Source: Roseibium aggregatum IAM 12614
GTDB taxonomy: Bacteria > Pseudomonadota > Alphaproteobacteria > Rhizobiales > Stappiaceae
Length of the DNA: 64,000 nt
Direction: 5' to 3'
NCBI RefSeq assembly: GCF_000168975.1
Contig: NZ_AAUW01000015.1
Location: 62,001 to 126,000, forward strand
Part shown: positions 43,916-52,353 of the stretch, one piece after another
Numbering within the stretch: position 1 is the first letter of the stretch
Layout: the number at the start of each line of letters is the position of its first letter
The notes under the pieces: model-generated
Seen by the model: only the letters and a program-made list of their open reading frames with translations
What the model was told of the DNA's origin: nothing
The model's database searches: none
Program-made: the position numbers and the translations under genes

Positions 43916-44994
43916 GTGCTGCTCCCAGCCGGACGCACGTCGAGTTCGGCATGTTTCGGCAAGGCCGCGCCATCGGTCCGCTCCCGGTTGCCTTCACCGC
44001 GCACACCGAAGAACTGGATGATCTGCTGGCCATCGCTGTCATAGGCCTCGATGGAGGTGACATGACCGATATCCGCCGGCTTGCGCACCGCCCAGACCTC
44101 ATAGATGTGATCGGTCCGCAGATGCAGATGGAAGGTCGGGTCCATGACGTTGATCCAGGGGCCCTTGTCCATCACGGTTTCCACCGGACCCGAATGGATC
44201 TGGATGCAGCCACGGTTGCCGACGAAACACATGATCGGGATCTTTTCCGAAGCGGCCAGACGCAGCAAGGCCGGGATCGCGCCGCGATCGAGCGGCCAGG
44301 CCCAGGCATCGCCCGCCAGCTCGAACGCGCTGACCCGGTCGAGGTCCAGATCCTTCAGAAGTCCGTGGAACTGATGCGGATCGGTCATCGCTTGCCAGCG
44401 GGCGCGCAGAACCGTTTCAGCACCCTCCGACGGCGACTTGCGGCGGAACGGGTCTGCCCTGGCTACCTCCGGCAGCACATCCGGCGTCTGGTCTTCCAAC
44501 GCCAGTTTGTCGACCAGTGCGTTCCAGGCGTCCAGGTCCGTTTCCGCACGGGTGTGGATCTTCATCACCGCGTCGCCATGGGCATCGAAGAACTGCAGCG
44601 ACCGGCGGATGTCGTTGCCGTCAGCCTTTTCGACGGCAAAACCATGCACCCAGTTGGCCGGGAACATGCGTGTATCGATCTGCTCACCCAGCATCAGGGC
44701 TGCCCGCTTGCCGTTCACGAATTTCTCGAAGGGCCCGATCTTCTCGTGCACCGCGCTCTCGTTACGCGTCAGTGCCATGACGGTGCCGACGCTCTGCAGC
44801 CCCGGAAACAGGTCATCGAACCGCGGCTCGATTCGGCGCACGCCATGCCCCACGAAGCTGGCGACAAGCTCCGCCTCCGTGATGTCGAGCATCTGTGCCA
44901 GATCGCGCTCGCGCATCTTCGGATTGTTTGCGCGTGCCGCCCGGATGCTGGCAGCGCCTTGCCTGGGTTCAGAGGAAATCTGATCGGCATTCAT
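43912..44994 (-). CDS. hmuS: Haemin-degrading factor HmuS
   Basis: A 360-aa cytoplasmic protein of the HemS/HmuS/ChuX family with two related halves. Visible: MRERDLAQMLDITEAELVAS, VGTVMALTRNESAVHEKIGP, FPANWVHGFAVEKADGNDIR (with the His of the first half), HGLLKDLDLDRVSAFELAG and the haem-ligand region CFVGNRGCIQIHSGPVETVM, then WINVMDPTFHLHLRTDHI. It binds incoming haem and helps break it down to release iron. It is the first gene of hmuSTUV and divergent from hmuR across an IRO-box region. Confidence 0.94.
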   Translation of the reverse strand: MNADQISSEPRQGAASIRAARANNPKMRERDLAQMLDITEAELVASFVGHGVRRIEPRFDDLFPGLQSVGTVMALTRNESAVHEKIGPFEKFVNGKRAALMLGEQIDTRMFPANWVHGFAVEKADGNDIRRSLQFFDAHGDAVMKIHTRAETDLDAWNALVDKLALEDQTPDVLPEVARADPFRRKSPSEGAETVLRARWQAMTDPHQFHGLLKDLDLDRVSAFELAGDAWAWPLDRGAIPALLRLAASEKIPIMCFVGNRGCIQIHSGPVETVMDKGPWINVMDPTFHLHLRTDHIYEVWAVRKPADIGHVTSIEAYDSDGQQIIQFFGVRGEGNRERTDGAALPKHAELDVRPAGSST

Positions 44995-45141
44995 GAGTTT
45001 TGCCCCTAATCGCTATGGTCTTCCTGCTGCGCATCTTCAGTTTGCCGCCTCATCATCCCGTTGGGTAACATTCTGGGATCATTGGGTATTTTGGATTCAT
45101 TCCAAAGAAACGGTTTTCCTCAAACGCCGCAATCTAATACT

Positions 45142-45196
45142 TGACTCATATATTCATATTTCATTAGGAACACAATACATGAGTCACTGACTCATG
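45142..45196. promoter_or_regulatory. Two IRO-type (RirA-like) boxes between hmuS and hmuR
   Basis: TGACTCATATATTCA (45142-45156) and TGAGTCACTGACTCA (45180-45194) both fit the TGA-N9-TCA pattern of rhizobial iron-responsive operators bound by RirA. The second lies in a perfect 19-nt palindrome CATGAGTCACTGACTCATG (45178-45196), and TGACTCAT occurs three times counting both strands. They are 65-120 nt upstream of hmuR and 150-200 nt from hmuS, so both operons can be iron-repressed. Confidence 0.7.
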
Positions 45197-45260
45197 TTTA
45201 TAACGCTGTGTGAGAGGCAGCGAAAAGGACGCGAACAACGCGCACTCTTGGAGAATTTTT

Positions 45261-47384
45261 ATGGGGCTAAAGAAGACCGGCAACTCCCGCTTGATGGGGG
45301 GTGTTGCCCTTTGGGTTCTGGCTTTTAATTGCGGGGCAGCGGCACAGGATCTGGCACCGGATGCCGCATCGGCGGCACCTGCCACCGGACAGGATCAGCC
45401 GGTGTCTGTGTTGCAGCAGATCGTGGTCAGTGCAGGCGTTCCGAAAGTCGCCATCGACACACCGCAGGCGGTCACGGTGCTGGATCAGGAACGAATCGAC
45501 GATCTGCAACCGCGCTCGATCGGCGACGTTTTCGAGGAAATTCCGGGCGTCACACCGATCGGCAGCAACTCGATCCTCGGCGAAAGCATCAATATCCGCG
45601 GTATCGGCGAAGCCCTTTCGGGCGACGAGACCCGGATCATCATGCAGGTCGACGGGGTCAACAAGTTCTTCGAACAGTACCGGATGGGCTCGTTCTTCTC
45701 CGATCCGGAGCTTTACAAGCAGATCGAGGTCCTGCGCGGACCGGCGTCCTCGACGCTCTATGGTTCCGGCGCCATGGGCGGTGTGATCACCTTCACCACC
45801 AAGGACGCCAGCGATTTCCTCGATTCGGGTGACCTGATCGGCGGACGGCTGAAAACGTCATGGGATTCCAATGGCAACGGTTGGCTGGGTAGTGCGATCA
45901 TCGCGGCAGAACCGGTCAAGAACCTCGAGTTGCTCGGTGCCCTCAACTACCGGCAGTCTCAGGACATCACGGACGGCCAGGGCAACGAAGTCCCGGACAC
46001 GGATTTCAACTCCATCAACGGCCTGATCAAGGCCCGTTACACCTTCGGGGAGAACGACGACCAGTCCGTTTTCGCAAATTACCAGAACTGGTCGAGCGAC
46101 GAGGACAACCAGAACTACGATCAGATTTCCTGGGAGAACACCTTTGGAGACGTGGACCGGACGGTTACCGACCAGACCGCGATCATCGGCTACCAAAATG
46201 CCTTCACCGGCAACGATTTGCTTGATGTGAAGGCACAGGTCAGCTGGTCCGACACGCGGGTTGAGCAGAAGAACCAGGACCCGATCTGTTACGGCCCAAA
46301 TAGCTGCGTCTACTCTCTCGGCATGAGCTCAGAATATTCCTATGAAACCTGGCAGGGCAAGGCTGACAACGTTGCCACGTTCCAGTTGGGTGAAGACTGG
46401 ATGGCCTATGTGACGACCGGGATCGACGGCCAGTATCAGGAGCGGCTCAATCCACGCCATTTTGCGAACTATACTCAATCCGGTTCGAACTCTCACCCGG
46501 AAGGCGAAACGGTCAACGTTGGTGGATACGCGCAGGCCGAACTGGTCTGGAACGACCGCATCACCCTCATTCCCGGCATGCGGATCGACTACAGCAATGT
46601 GTCTGTCGGCAGCTATGTGAACAGCAAAGGCACGACTGTTGACCTGAACGAGGACAAGAGCGCCGTCGGCTATTCTCCGAAGCTGGCAGCCATGATCAAG
46701 ATGTCCGAGTGGCTCGGCGTCTTCGGCTCCGTCGCTCATACCGAGCGCCTGCCGTCTCTCGACGAGGTGTTCTCGAATTATGTCGTCAACGATCTCGACA
46801 AGGAACTGTCGAACAACTTCGAGGCCGGTGTCACGCTGTCCTTCGACGACCTGATCATGGGTGGCGATGCCTTCCGCCTGAAGGGAACGGCGTTCCGCAA
46901 CAACGTCACCAACTATTACGCCAGCTACTGGAACGGCTCGTCGGTGGTAACAGAGGTCATTCCGAAAGCCCGTTACGAAGGGCTTGAACTGGAAGCCTCC
47001 TACTGGACGGAAAGCGTTTACGGATCGCTTGGCGCCTCGCTGATCCGGGGCAACAACGTCAGCACCGGCGGCTACATGAATGCCGTCCCCGCCGACAGTG
47101 CGTTCCTGAAGATCGGATACGTCTACCGCCCCTGGAACCTCGACTTCGGCTGGAAGGGCGACTTCTACGCCGCCCAGGACCGCGTGGGGTCCGACGAACA
47201 GGAAACCGCCGGCTATGTGCTGCATAACCTTTATGCCGCCTGGAAACCGGAAGAAGGTTTCATGGCGGATAGCGAGGTCCGCTTCAACGTCGACAACGTC
47301 TTCGACAAGTCCTACCGGAACCACCTGAGCGAAGACGAAGGTGCGGGCCGCAGCTTCAAGCTGAGCTTCGCCAAGAAGTTCTGA
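45261..47384 (+). CDS. hmuR: TonB-dependent haemin/haemoglobin receptor HmuR
   Basis: A 707-aa outer-membrane receptor. The ATG at 45261 follows GGAGA and opens a signal peptide (MGLKKTGNSRLMGGVALWVL, cleavage after CGAAA). A TonB-box-like VLQQIVVSAG precedes the plug domain (GDVFEEIPGVTPIGSNSILG, NIRGIGEALSGDETRIIMQV, VLRGPASSTLYGSGAMGGVI). The barrel includes the receptor region TERLPSLDEVFSNY and KELSNNFEAGVTLSF, comparable to the FRAP/NPNL region of haem receptors, and ends with Phe (SFKLSFAKKF) as outer-membrane barrels do. Divergent from hmuSTUV. Confidence 0.93.
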   Translation: MGLKKTGNSRLMGGVALWVLAFNCGAAAQDLAPDAASAAPATGQDQPVSVLQQIVVSAGVPKVAIDTPQAVTVLDQERIDDLQPRSIGDVFEEIPGVTPIGSNSILGESINIRGIGEALSGDETRIIMQVDGVNKFFEQYRMGSFFSDPELYKQIEVLRGPASSTLYGSGAMGGVITFTTKDASDFLDSGDLIGGRLKTSWDSNGNGWLGSAIIAAEPVKNLELLGALNYRQSQDITDGQGNEVPDTDFNSINGLIKARYTFGENDDQSVFANYQNWSSDEDNQNYDQISWENTFGDVDRTVTDQTAIIGYQNAFTGNDLLDVKAQVSWSDTRVEQKNQDPICYGPNSCVYSLGMSSEYSYETWQGKADNVATFQLGEDWMAYVTTGIDGQYQERLNPRHFANYTQSGSNSHPEGETVNVGGYAQAELVWNDRITLIPGMRIDYSNVSVGSYVNSKGTTVDLNEDKSAVGYSPKLAAMIKMSEWLGVFGSVAHTERLPSLDEVFSNYVVNDLDKELSNNFEAGVTLSFDDLIMGGDAFRLKGTAFRNNVTNYYASYWNGSSVVTEVIPKARYEGLELEASYWTESVYGSLGASLIRGNNVSTGGYMNAVPADSAFLKIGYVYRPWNLDFGWKGDFYAAQDRVGSDEQETAGYVLHNLYAAWKPEEGFMADSEVRFNVDNVFDKSYRNHLSEDEGAGRSFKLSFAKKF

Positions 47385-47390
47385 CCCATG

Positions 47391-47423
47391 ACCCGCCGCC
47401 TGTCCCCGCGGGCGGCGGGTTTC
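47391..47423 (+). terminator. Terminator after hmuR
   Basis: ACCCGCCGCC and GGCGGCGGGT form a perfect 10-bp GC stem, followed by a short TTTC. It lies 6 nt past the hmuR stop. Confidence 0.7.
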
Positions 47424-47475
47424 AAGCCGGGCTCCGGCGAACGTCTGCGCCTTAAAAAAGCGCCTCCCTCCCTTT

Positions 47476-47537
47476 TTGGAAACGCTTTCATCAAAGTGAC
47501 ATCGACGCCCTGTATTCAGCCTTGGAAACGTTTCCAA
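47476..47537 (+). promoter_or_regulatory. Two LacI-type operators upstream of the LacI/phosphodiesterase operon
   Basis: TTGGAAACGCTTTCAT (47476-47491) and the perfect palindrome TTGGAAACGTTTCCAA (47522-47537) share the GAAACG half-site and are 46 nt apart (about four helical turns plus), just before the GTG start at 47555. Pairs of central-CpG palindromes like these are typical for LacI-family autoregulation. Confidence 0.75.
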
Positions 47538-47554
47538 GACTGAGGGAGCCAGGA

Positions 47555-48619
47555 GTGAGATCGCGACCACCGACGATCAAGGATGTTGCCGAGCAGGCCG
47601 GTTGCGGCATTGCAACGGTAAGCCGCGTTCTCAACGGCACCGGCTCCGCAAGCGCCGACACACGCCGGAAGGTTCTTTCGGCAGCAGACGCACTCGGTTT
47701 CGAGTTCAGCGCGCTTGGCCGGTCCCTGCAGAGCAGCTCGACCAAGACCATCGGCTGCATCGTCCCCTCCCTTGCCAATCCCGTTTTCGCCGAAGTCGTC
47801 CAGGCTGCTCAGCAGGAAGCCCACCTCGAGGGCTATCAGCTCATTCTGGCCTGTTCGGAATACGACGAGATGCAGGAGCTTCAGGCCGCGCGCACCCTGA
47901 TTGCCAAACAGGTCGACGGCCTGGTTCTGACCGTCAACAACGCTTCGGACAGCGAAGCCCTGGAACTGATCCGGGACCGGCGGCTTCCCTGTTGCCTTGT
48001 CTACAATCGCGCGTCTTTCGGCCTGCCCGCATGGGCCGTCGACAACCGGGCGGCAGCGCGCGAGGTCGCACAGGCCTTCCATGACGAGGGACACGTTCAA
48101 ACAGGCTTCCTCGCCCTGCGGTTCCACCGCTCCGACCGCTCGCGCGAACGCTACGAAGGCTTCGCCGCCGCGTGCCGCGAATTCGGCATGGCGGACCCGC
48201 TTCTTCTGGAAATCGAGGAGCAGGAGGGCAACCTTCTGGAATTGCTCGGCACGCTTCTGGCGGAACACCAGGCCCTGACCGGAATTTTCGCGTCGAACGA
48301 CTTTCTGGCCCTTGCCGCCATGAAGGCCGCACGGGCCCTCGGCAAGCGTATTCCCGACGATCTGTCGCTGGTCGGATTCGACGGCATTTCCACCGGCCTG
48401 CTGGTCGACCCGCATCTGGCGACCGTCGAAACCGATCCGCGCACAATGGGTCAGGGCGCGGTCCAATCCGTCCTGGCAAGGCTGCTGGACCGGCCAACAC
48501 CCGACCTGCCGTCCGCTGCCGCCACATTCAGTTTCCGGGCCGGAGGCAGCCTCGGCCCTCCCGTTCCCGGAAAAGCCGATGGCAGAGAAGCTGCCACTTC
48601 CCTGCCATCCCATGAGTAA
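47555..48619 (+). CDS. LacI family transcriptional regulator (ABC/phosphodiesterase operon)
   Basis: A 354-aa repressor starting at GTG 47555 (GGGAG and AGGA upstream); a TTG at 47522 lies within the operator palindrome and is rejected. Helix-turn-helix: PTIKDVAEQAGCGIATVSRV, hinge LGRSLQSSSTKTIGCIVP; the effector domain has VDGLVLTVNNASDSEALELI, GIFASNDFLALAAMKAARAL and LSLVGFDGISTGLLVDPHLA. It is only 38 nt from the binding-protein gene, so both share the operon and its operators. Confidence 0.93.
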   Translation: MRSRPPTIKDVAEQAGCGIATVSRVLNGTGSASADTRRKVLSAADALGFEFSALGRSLQSSSTKTIGCIVPSLANPVFAEVVQAAQQEAHLEGYQLILACSEYDEMQELQAARTLIAKQVDGLVLTVNNASDSEALELIRDRRLPCCLVYNRASFGLPAWAVDNRAAAREVAQAFHDEGHVQTGFLALRFHRSDRSRERYEGFAAACREFGMADPLLLEIEEQEGNLLELLGTLLAEHQALTGIFASNDFLALAAMKAARALGKRIPDDLSLVGFDGISTGLLVDPHLATVETDPRTMGQGAVQSVLARLLDRPTPDLPSAAATFSFRAGGSLGPPVPGKADGREAATSLPSHE

Positions 48620-48657
48620 CCCCGAGACCTGCTTGAGATCGCTTAGGAGTCACTGAC

Positions 48658-49653
48658 ATGAAACGTACACTTTTCGCATTGGCCATGACAATGGCGGCCG
48701 TCGTGCCGGCAAAGGCCGAAGATGCCGTTTGCTACAACTGCCCGCCGCAATGGGCCGACTGGGCATCGATGCTGGAAGCCATCAACGAAAAACTCGGCAT
48801 TGCCATGCCGCATGACAACAAGAATTCCGGCCAGACCCTCAGCCAGCTTCTGGCCGAGAAAGCCGCACCGGTTGCCGACGTTGCCTATTACGGCGTAACG
48901 ACGGGCATCAAGGCCGGCAACGAAGGTGTCGTCACCGCCTATAAACCTGCCGGTTTCGACGATATTCCCGAAGGCCTGAAGGACCCGGAAGGCAAATGGT
49001 TCGCCGTTCACTATGGCACGCTTGGCCTGTTCGTGAACGTTGACGCCCTCGGCGATGCACCGGTGCCGCAGTGCTTTGCCGATCTGAAGAAGCCGGAATA
49101 CCGCGGCATGGTCGGCTATCTCGATCCGTCATCCGCCTTCGTCGGCTATGCAGGCGCGGTTGCCGTCAATCTGGCCTTCGGCGGTGATCTGGAGAACTTC
49201 GATCCGGCCATCAGCTACTTCAAGGAACTGGCCGAAAACGACCCGATCGTTCCCAAGCAGACTTCCTTCGCACGCGTCGTTTCCGGCGAAATCCCGATCC
49301 TCTTCGACTATGACTTCAACGCCTACCGCGGCAAATACGAAGAAGACGGCAACTTCGAATTCGTGCTGCCGTGCGAAGGCTCCGTGCGCGTTCCCTACGT
49401 GATGAGCCTGGTGGCAGGTGCGCCGCATGAAGAAGCCGGCAGGAAGGTTCTGGACTTCATCCTCTCCGACGAAGGCCAGGCCATCTGGACCAACGCCTAC
49501 CTGCAGCCGTCCCGCCCGGTGGAACTGCCGGCTGAAGTCGCAGCCAAGTTCCTGCCTGCAAGCGACTACGAGCGCGCGGTTGCCGTCGACTATGCCCACA
49601 TGGAACGCGCCCAGGCCGGTTTCGGCGAGCGTTACCTGAACGAAGTCAAATAA
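48658..49653 (+). CDS. ABC transporter substrate-binding protein (Fe3+/phosphonate-type fold)
   Basis: A 331-aa periplasmic protein with signal peptide (MKRTLFALAMTMAAVVPAKA). The layout KLGIAMPHDNKNSGQTLSQL, VADVAYYGVTTGIKAGNEGV, SSAFVGYAGAVAVNLAFGGD and VVSGEIPILFDYDFNAYRGK fits the AfuA/PhnS-like cluster (ferric iron, 2-aminoethylphosphonate, polyamine-type binders). Two cysteines near the N-terminus (VCYNCPPQWADW) are unusual. The LacI regulator and phosphodiesterase of the operon suggest a phosphorylated or glycerophospho-type compound; ligand not established. Confidence 0.88.
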   Translation: MKRTLFALAMTMAAVVPAKAEDAVCYNCPPQWADWASMLEAINEKLGIAMPHDNKNSGQTLSQLLAEKAAPVADVAYYGVTTGIKAGNEGVVTAYKPAGFDDIPEGLKDPEGKWFAVHYGTLGLFVNVDALGDAPVPQCFADLKKPEYRGMVGYLDPSSAFVGYAGAVAVNLAFGGDLENFDPAISYFKELAENDPIVPKQTSFARVVSGEIPILFDYDFNAYRGKYEEDGNFEFVLPCEGSVRVPYVMSLVAGAPHEEAGRKVLDFILSDEGQAIWTNAYLQPSRPVELPAEVAAKFLPASDYERAVAVDYAHMERAQAGFGERYLNEVK

Positions 49654-49666
49654 CGTCCTGACCTTG

Positions 49667-49700
49667 CGGGCCGGAGTGCATCGGCGTTCCGGCCCGTTTT
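49667..49700 (+). other. Hairpin with T-run between binding-protein and permease genes
   Basis: CGGGCCGGA pairs with TCCGGCCCG (9 bp) around a 12-nt loop, followed by TTTTCCC. It resembles a leaky terminator between the binding-protein stop (49653) and the permease start (49717), and would lower permease expression. Confidence 0.7.
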
Positions 49701-49716
49701 CCCGAAGGCATCCTTC

Positions 49717-50520
49717 ATGTCCGACAGAACATTCGTGACCGCCTGCCTTGTGCCGCTGGCGGTATTCACCCTCGCTTTTCTGGCACTGCCGCTGGTGCGC
49801 CTGGTTCAGGCTTCGTTTGAATCGGAAGCCGGCTGGCAGATCTACCTGCAGATCCTGCAGACACCGCGTTATCTGGAAACTCTGGTCAACACGGTGCTGG
49901 TGTCGCTGGCGGTCAGCCTTGCCGCGCTGGTGCTGGCGACCACCGCCGGTCTGTTTCTGGCGCGGAACAGGTTTATCGGACGCGGCCTGCTGCTCTCCGT
50001 CCTCACCCTGCCGCTCGCCTTTCCGGGCGTCGTCATCGGCTTCCTGATCATCCTCCTGGGAGGACGTCAGGGGCTTTTCAACCAGCTTTTGCCCGGGCAC
50101 ATCGTCTTCGCCTATTCGCTGACCGGCCTCTTCCTCGGCTATCTCTATTTTTCCATTCCGCGCGTCCTGCTGACGGTGATGGCGGCGGTGGAAAAACTTG
50201 ACCCCGCGCTGGAAGAAGCCGCCCGCACCCTCGGCGCGTCGCCCTGGCGTATCGTCATCGACGTGATCCTGCCCGGTCTTGCGCCGTCCCTGGTTGCCGC
50301 CGGCGCCATTGCCTTCGCCACCGCCATGGGCGCCTTCGGCACCGCCTTTACGCTGGCCACCAACATCGATGTGCTGCCGATGGTGATCTACACCGAGTTC
50401 ACCCTGTCGGCGAATATCGCCATGGCGTCCGCCCTCTCCGTTCTGCTGGGTATGGTGACCTGGGCCCTGCTTTATGTCGCCCGCAGTTTTGCGGGAACGA
50501 CGGTTGCGGCGGGAGGCTGA
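49717..50520 (+). CDS. ABC transporter permease A (Fe3+/phosphonate type)
   Basis: A 267-aa inner-membrane permease (BPD_transp_1) with six hydrophobic segments, for example LVPLAVFTLAFLALPLVRLV and SVLTLPLAFPGVVIGFLIIL. The EAA loop is LEEAARTLGASPWRIVIDVI, close to CysT/PotB/PhnU permeases. It forms the channel with permease B, whose start follows after one base. Confidence 0.9.
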   Translation: MSDRTFVTACLVPLAVFTLAFLALPLVRLVQASFESEAGWQIYLQILQTPRYLETLVNTVLVSLAVSLAALVLATTAGLFLARNRFIGRGLLLSVLTLPLAFPGVVIGFLIILLGGRQGLFNQLLPGHIVFAYSLTGLFLGYLYFSIPRVLLTVMAAVEKLDPALEEAARTLGASPWRIVIDVILPGLAPSLVAAGAIAFATAMGAFGTAFTLATNIDVLPMVIYTEFTLSANIAMASALSVLLGMVTWALLYVARSFAGTTVAAGG

Positions 50521-50521
50521 C

Positions 50522-51313
50522 ATGAAAAGATCTCTCGCCTGGTGGCTGCAATGCGCGGTCACGCTTGTCATCGCCGCCTTTCTGCTGGTCCCGGCCATCC
50601 AGTCGATCCTGGCCGGGGTAACAGCCAACTATTTCCGAGGCCTCTCTTCCGGACTGACACTGAAATGGATCGGGCGGGTCTGGGAGCTTTATTCTGCCAG
50701 CATCTTCCTGTCGCTCTGGCTCGCGATTGCCTGCCTTGTCGTCACGCTGGTGATCGGCGTTCCGGCGGCCTACGCCCTTGCCAGAAATCCCGGCCGTCTG
50801 TCGCGCATGCTGGAAGAATTCATCTCGCTTCCCCTCGCCATTCCTGGCCTTGCGCTGGCGCTTGCGCTCTTGCAGCTTTACGGGACCTTGTCCGGCTTCC
50901 GCACGTCCTGGACCTTCATCCTGGTCGGCCACGTTCTCTACACGCTGCCGTTCATGGTGCGCTCTGTCCTGGCCGTTCTGATGGCCATGGATTTCCGCAG
51001 CCTGGAAGAAAGCGCGGCAACGCTCGGTGCGTCCGCCTTCACGCGGTTTCGAACGGTAATCGTGCCCAATGCCATGCCGGGCATCCTGGCAGGTGCGCTG
51101 ACCGTGGTGACGCTTTCCATCGGCGAGTTCAACCTCACCTGGATGTTGCACACGCCTTATCTGAAAACCCTGCCCGTCGGCCTTGCCGACAGCTACGCCT
51201 CCATGCGGCTGGAGGTTGCCTCCGCCTATACGCTGGTCTTCTTCGCGATGATCGTGCCGCTGTTGATGGCCATGCAATGGGCCTCCGCCAGAGCGCAAAG
51301 GATCGCTCAATGA
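50522..51313 (+). CDS. ABC transporter permease B (Fe3+/phosphonate type)
   Basis: A 263-aa permease starting MKRSLAWWLQCAVTLVIAAF at 50522 (GGGAGG upstream; the in-frame ATG at 50474 lies within the previous gene). Six hydrophobic segments; EAA loop LEESAATLGASAFTRFRTVI, PotC/PhnV-like. The stop overlaps the ATPase start (ATGA). Confidence 0.9.
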   Translation: MKRSLAWWLQCAVTLVIAAFLLVPAIQSILAGVTANYFRGLSSGLTLKWIGRVWELYSASIFLSLWLAIACLVVTLVIGVPAAYALARNPGRLSRMLEEFISLPLAIPGLALALALLQLYGTLSGFRTSWTFILVGHVLYTLPFMVRSVLAVLMAMDFRSLEESAATLGASAFTRFRTVIVPNAMPGILAGALTVVTLSIGEFNLTWMLHTPYLKTLPVGLADSYASMRLEVASAYTLVFFAMIVPLLMAMQWASARAQRIAQ

Positions 51314-52353
51314 CCCTGACAATCGAAACCGCCGCCAAGACGTTTGCTGACGGCACGCGGGCGCTGTGCCCGACCGACCTGACCGTCGGCCCCGGTGAAA
51401 TCCTGTCCCTGCTCGGCCCCTCCGGCTGTGGCAAGACGACCCTTTTGCGCATCATTGCCGGACTGGAACGCCCAGACGCAGGCAGCCGGATCCGGTTCGA
51501 CGAGACCGACGTCACCGGGCTTGCCGTGGAACACCGCAATGTCGGCATGGTGTTCCAGTCCTACGCGCTCTTTCCAAACATGAGCGTGCGCGCGAATGTC
51601 GGCTACGGCCTGAAGGTTAGAAAAGTCCCGGCGGACGAACGCCGGCAACGTGTAGACGAGGTGCTGCGCCTGTGCCGCCTCACCGACTACGCCGACCGGC
51701 CGACCCATGCCCTTTCGGGCGGCCAGCGCCAACGGGTGGCCCTGGCACGGGCCGTGGCACCGCGCCCGAAGATCCTGCTGCTGGACGAACCGCTGTCAGC
51801 CCTGGACGCTGCCTTGCGCGACAGCCTTCGCGACGAACTTGCCGCCATGCTGCGCCAGTTCCGGATCACGGCTGTTTTCGTGACCCACGACCAGAGCGAA
51901 GCCATGGCGATAGCGGATCGGATCGCGGTGATGTCGAGCGGAACAATGCTGCAGGTCGGCCGCCCTGAAGAGCTCTACCACGCACCGGCGAATACCTTCG
52001 TCGCCCGGTTCATCGGCAACGCCATGCCTCTGGCAGGACAGATGGAAAACGGTGTCCTTCACCTGCCAGGTGGACGCCTGGAGCTTCCGGCAAGCGCCGC
52101 CGGCAAAACGGCCTACATACGGTCGGAAAACATCCGGCTCGACCAGGCAGGATCACTGGAAGGAAAGGTGGAAACCGTCACCTTCTCCGGCGGTCATTTC
52201 CGTCTTGCCGTCGGTGGTGTCCTGCCGGACGGCAGCCTTCTCTATCTTCAGCACCCGGGCAGAACAGCCCCTGAAAGCGGCAGCACCGTGCGCCTCACCA
52301 TCGACCCTTCCGACCTCATCTATCTCGCAGACCAGACATCGACACATTCATGA
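51310..52353 (+). CDS. ABC transporter ATP-binding protein (PotA/FbpC type)
   Basis: A 347-aa ATPase beginning MTLTIETAAKTFADGTRALC at 51310. Walker A LLGPSGCGKTTLLRIIAGLE, Q-loop VFQSYALFPNMSVRANVGYG, signature [20 protein letters not shown], Walker B ILLLDEPLSALDAALRDSL, H-loop FVTHDQSEAMAIADR, and a TOBE domain with AYIRSENIRLDQAG. VRANVGYGLKVRKVP is typical for the PotA/PhnT/FbpC group. The frame overlaps both neighbours by 4 nt; a longer in-frame extension to 50542 is a shadow of permease B. Confidence 0.93.
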   Translation: MTLTIETAAKTFADGTRALCPTDLTVGPGEILSLLGPSGCGKTTLLRIIAGLERPDAGSRIRFDETDVTGLAVEHRNVGMVFQSYALFPNMSVRANVGYGLKVRKVPADERRQRVDEVLRLCRLTDYADRPTHALSGGQRQRVALARAVAPRPKILLLDEPLSALDAALRDSLRDELAAMLRQFRITAVFVTHDQSEAMAIADRIAVMSSGTMLQVGRPEELYHAPANTFVARFIGNAMPLAGQMENGVLHLPGGRLELPASAAGKTAYIRSENIRLDQAGSLEGKVETVTFSGGHFRLAVGGVLPDGSLLYLQHPGRTAPESGSTVRLTIDPSDLIYLADQTSTHS

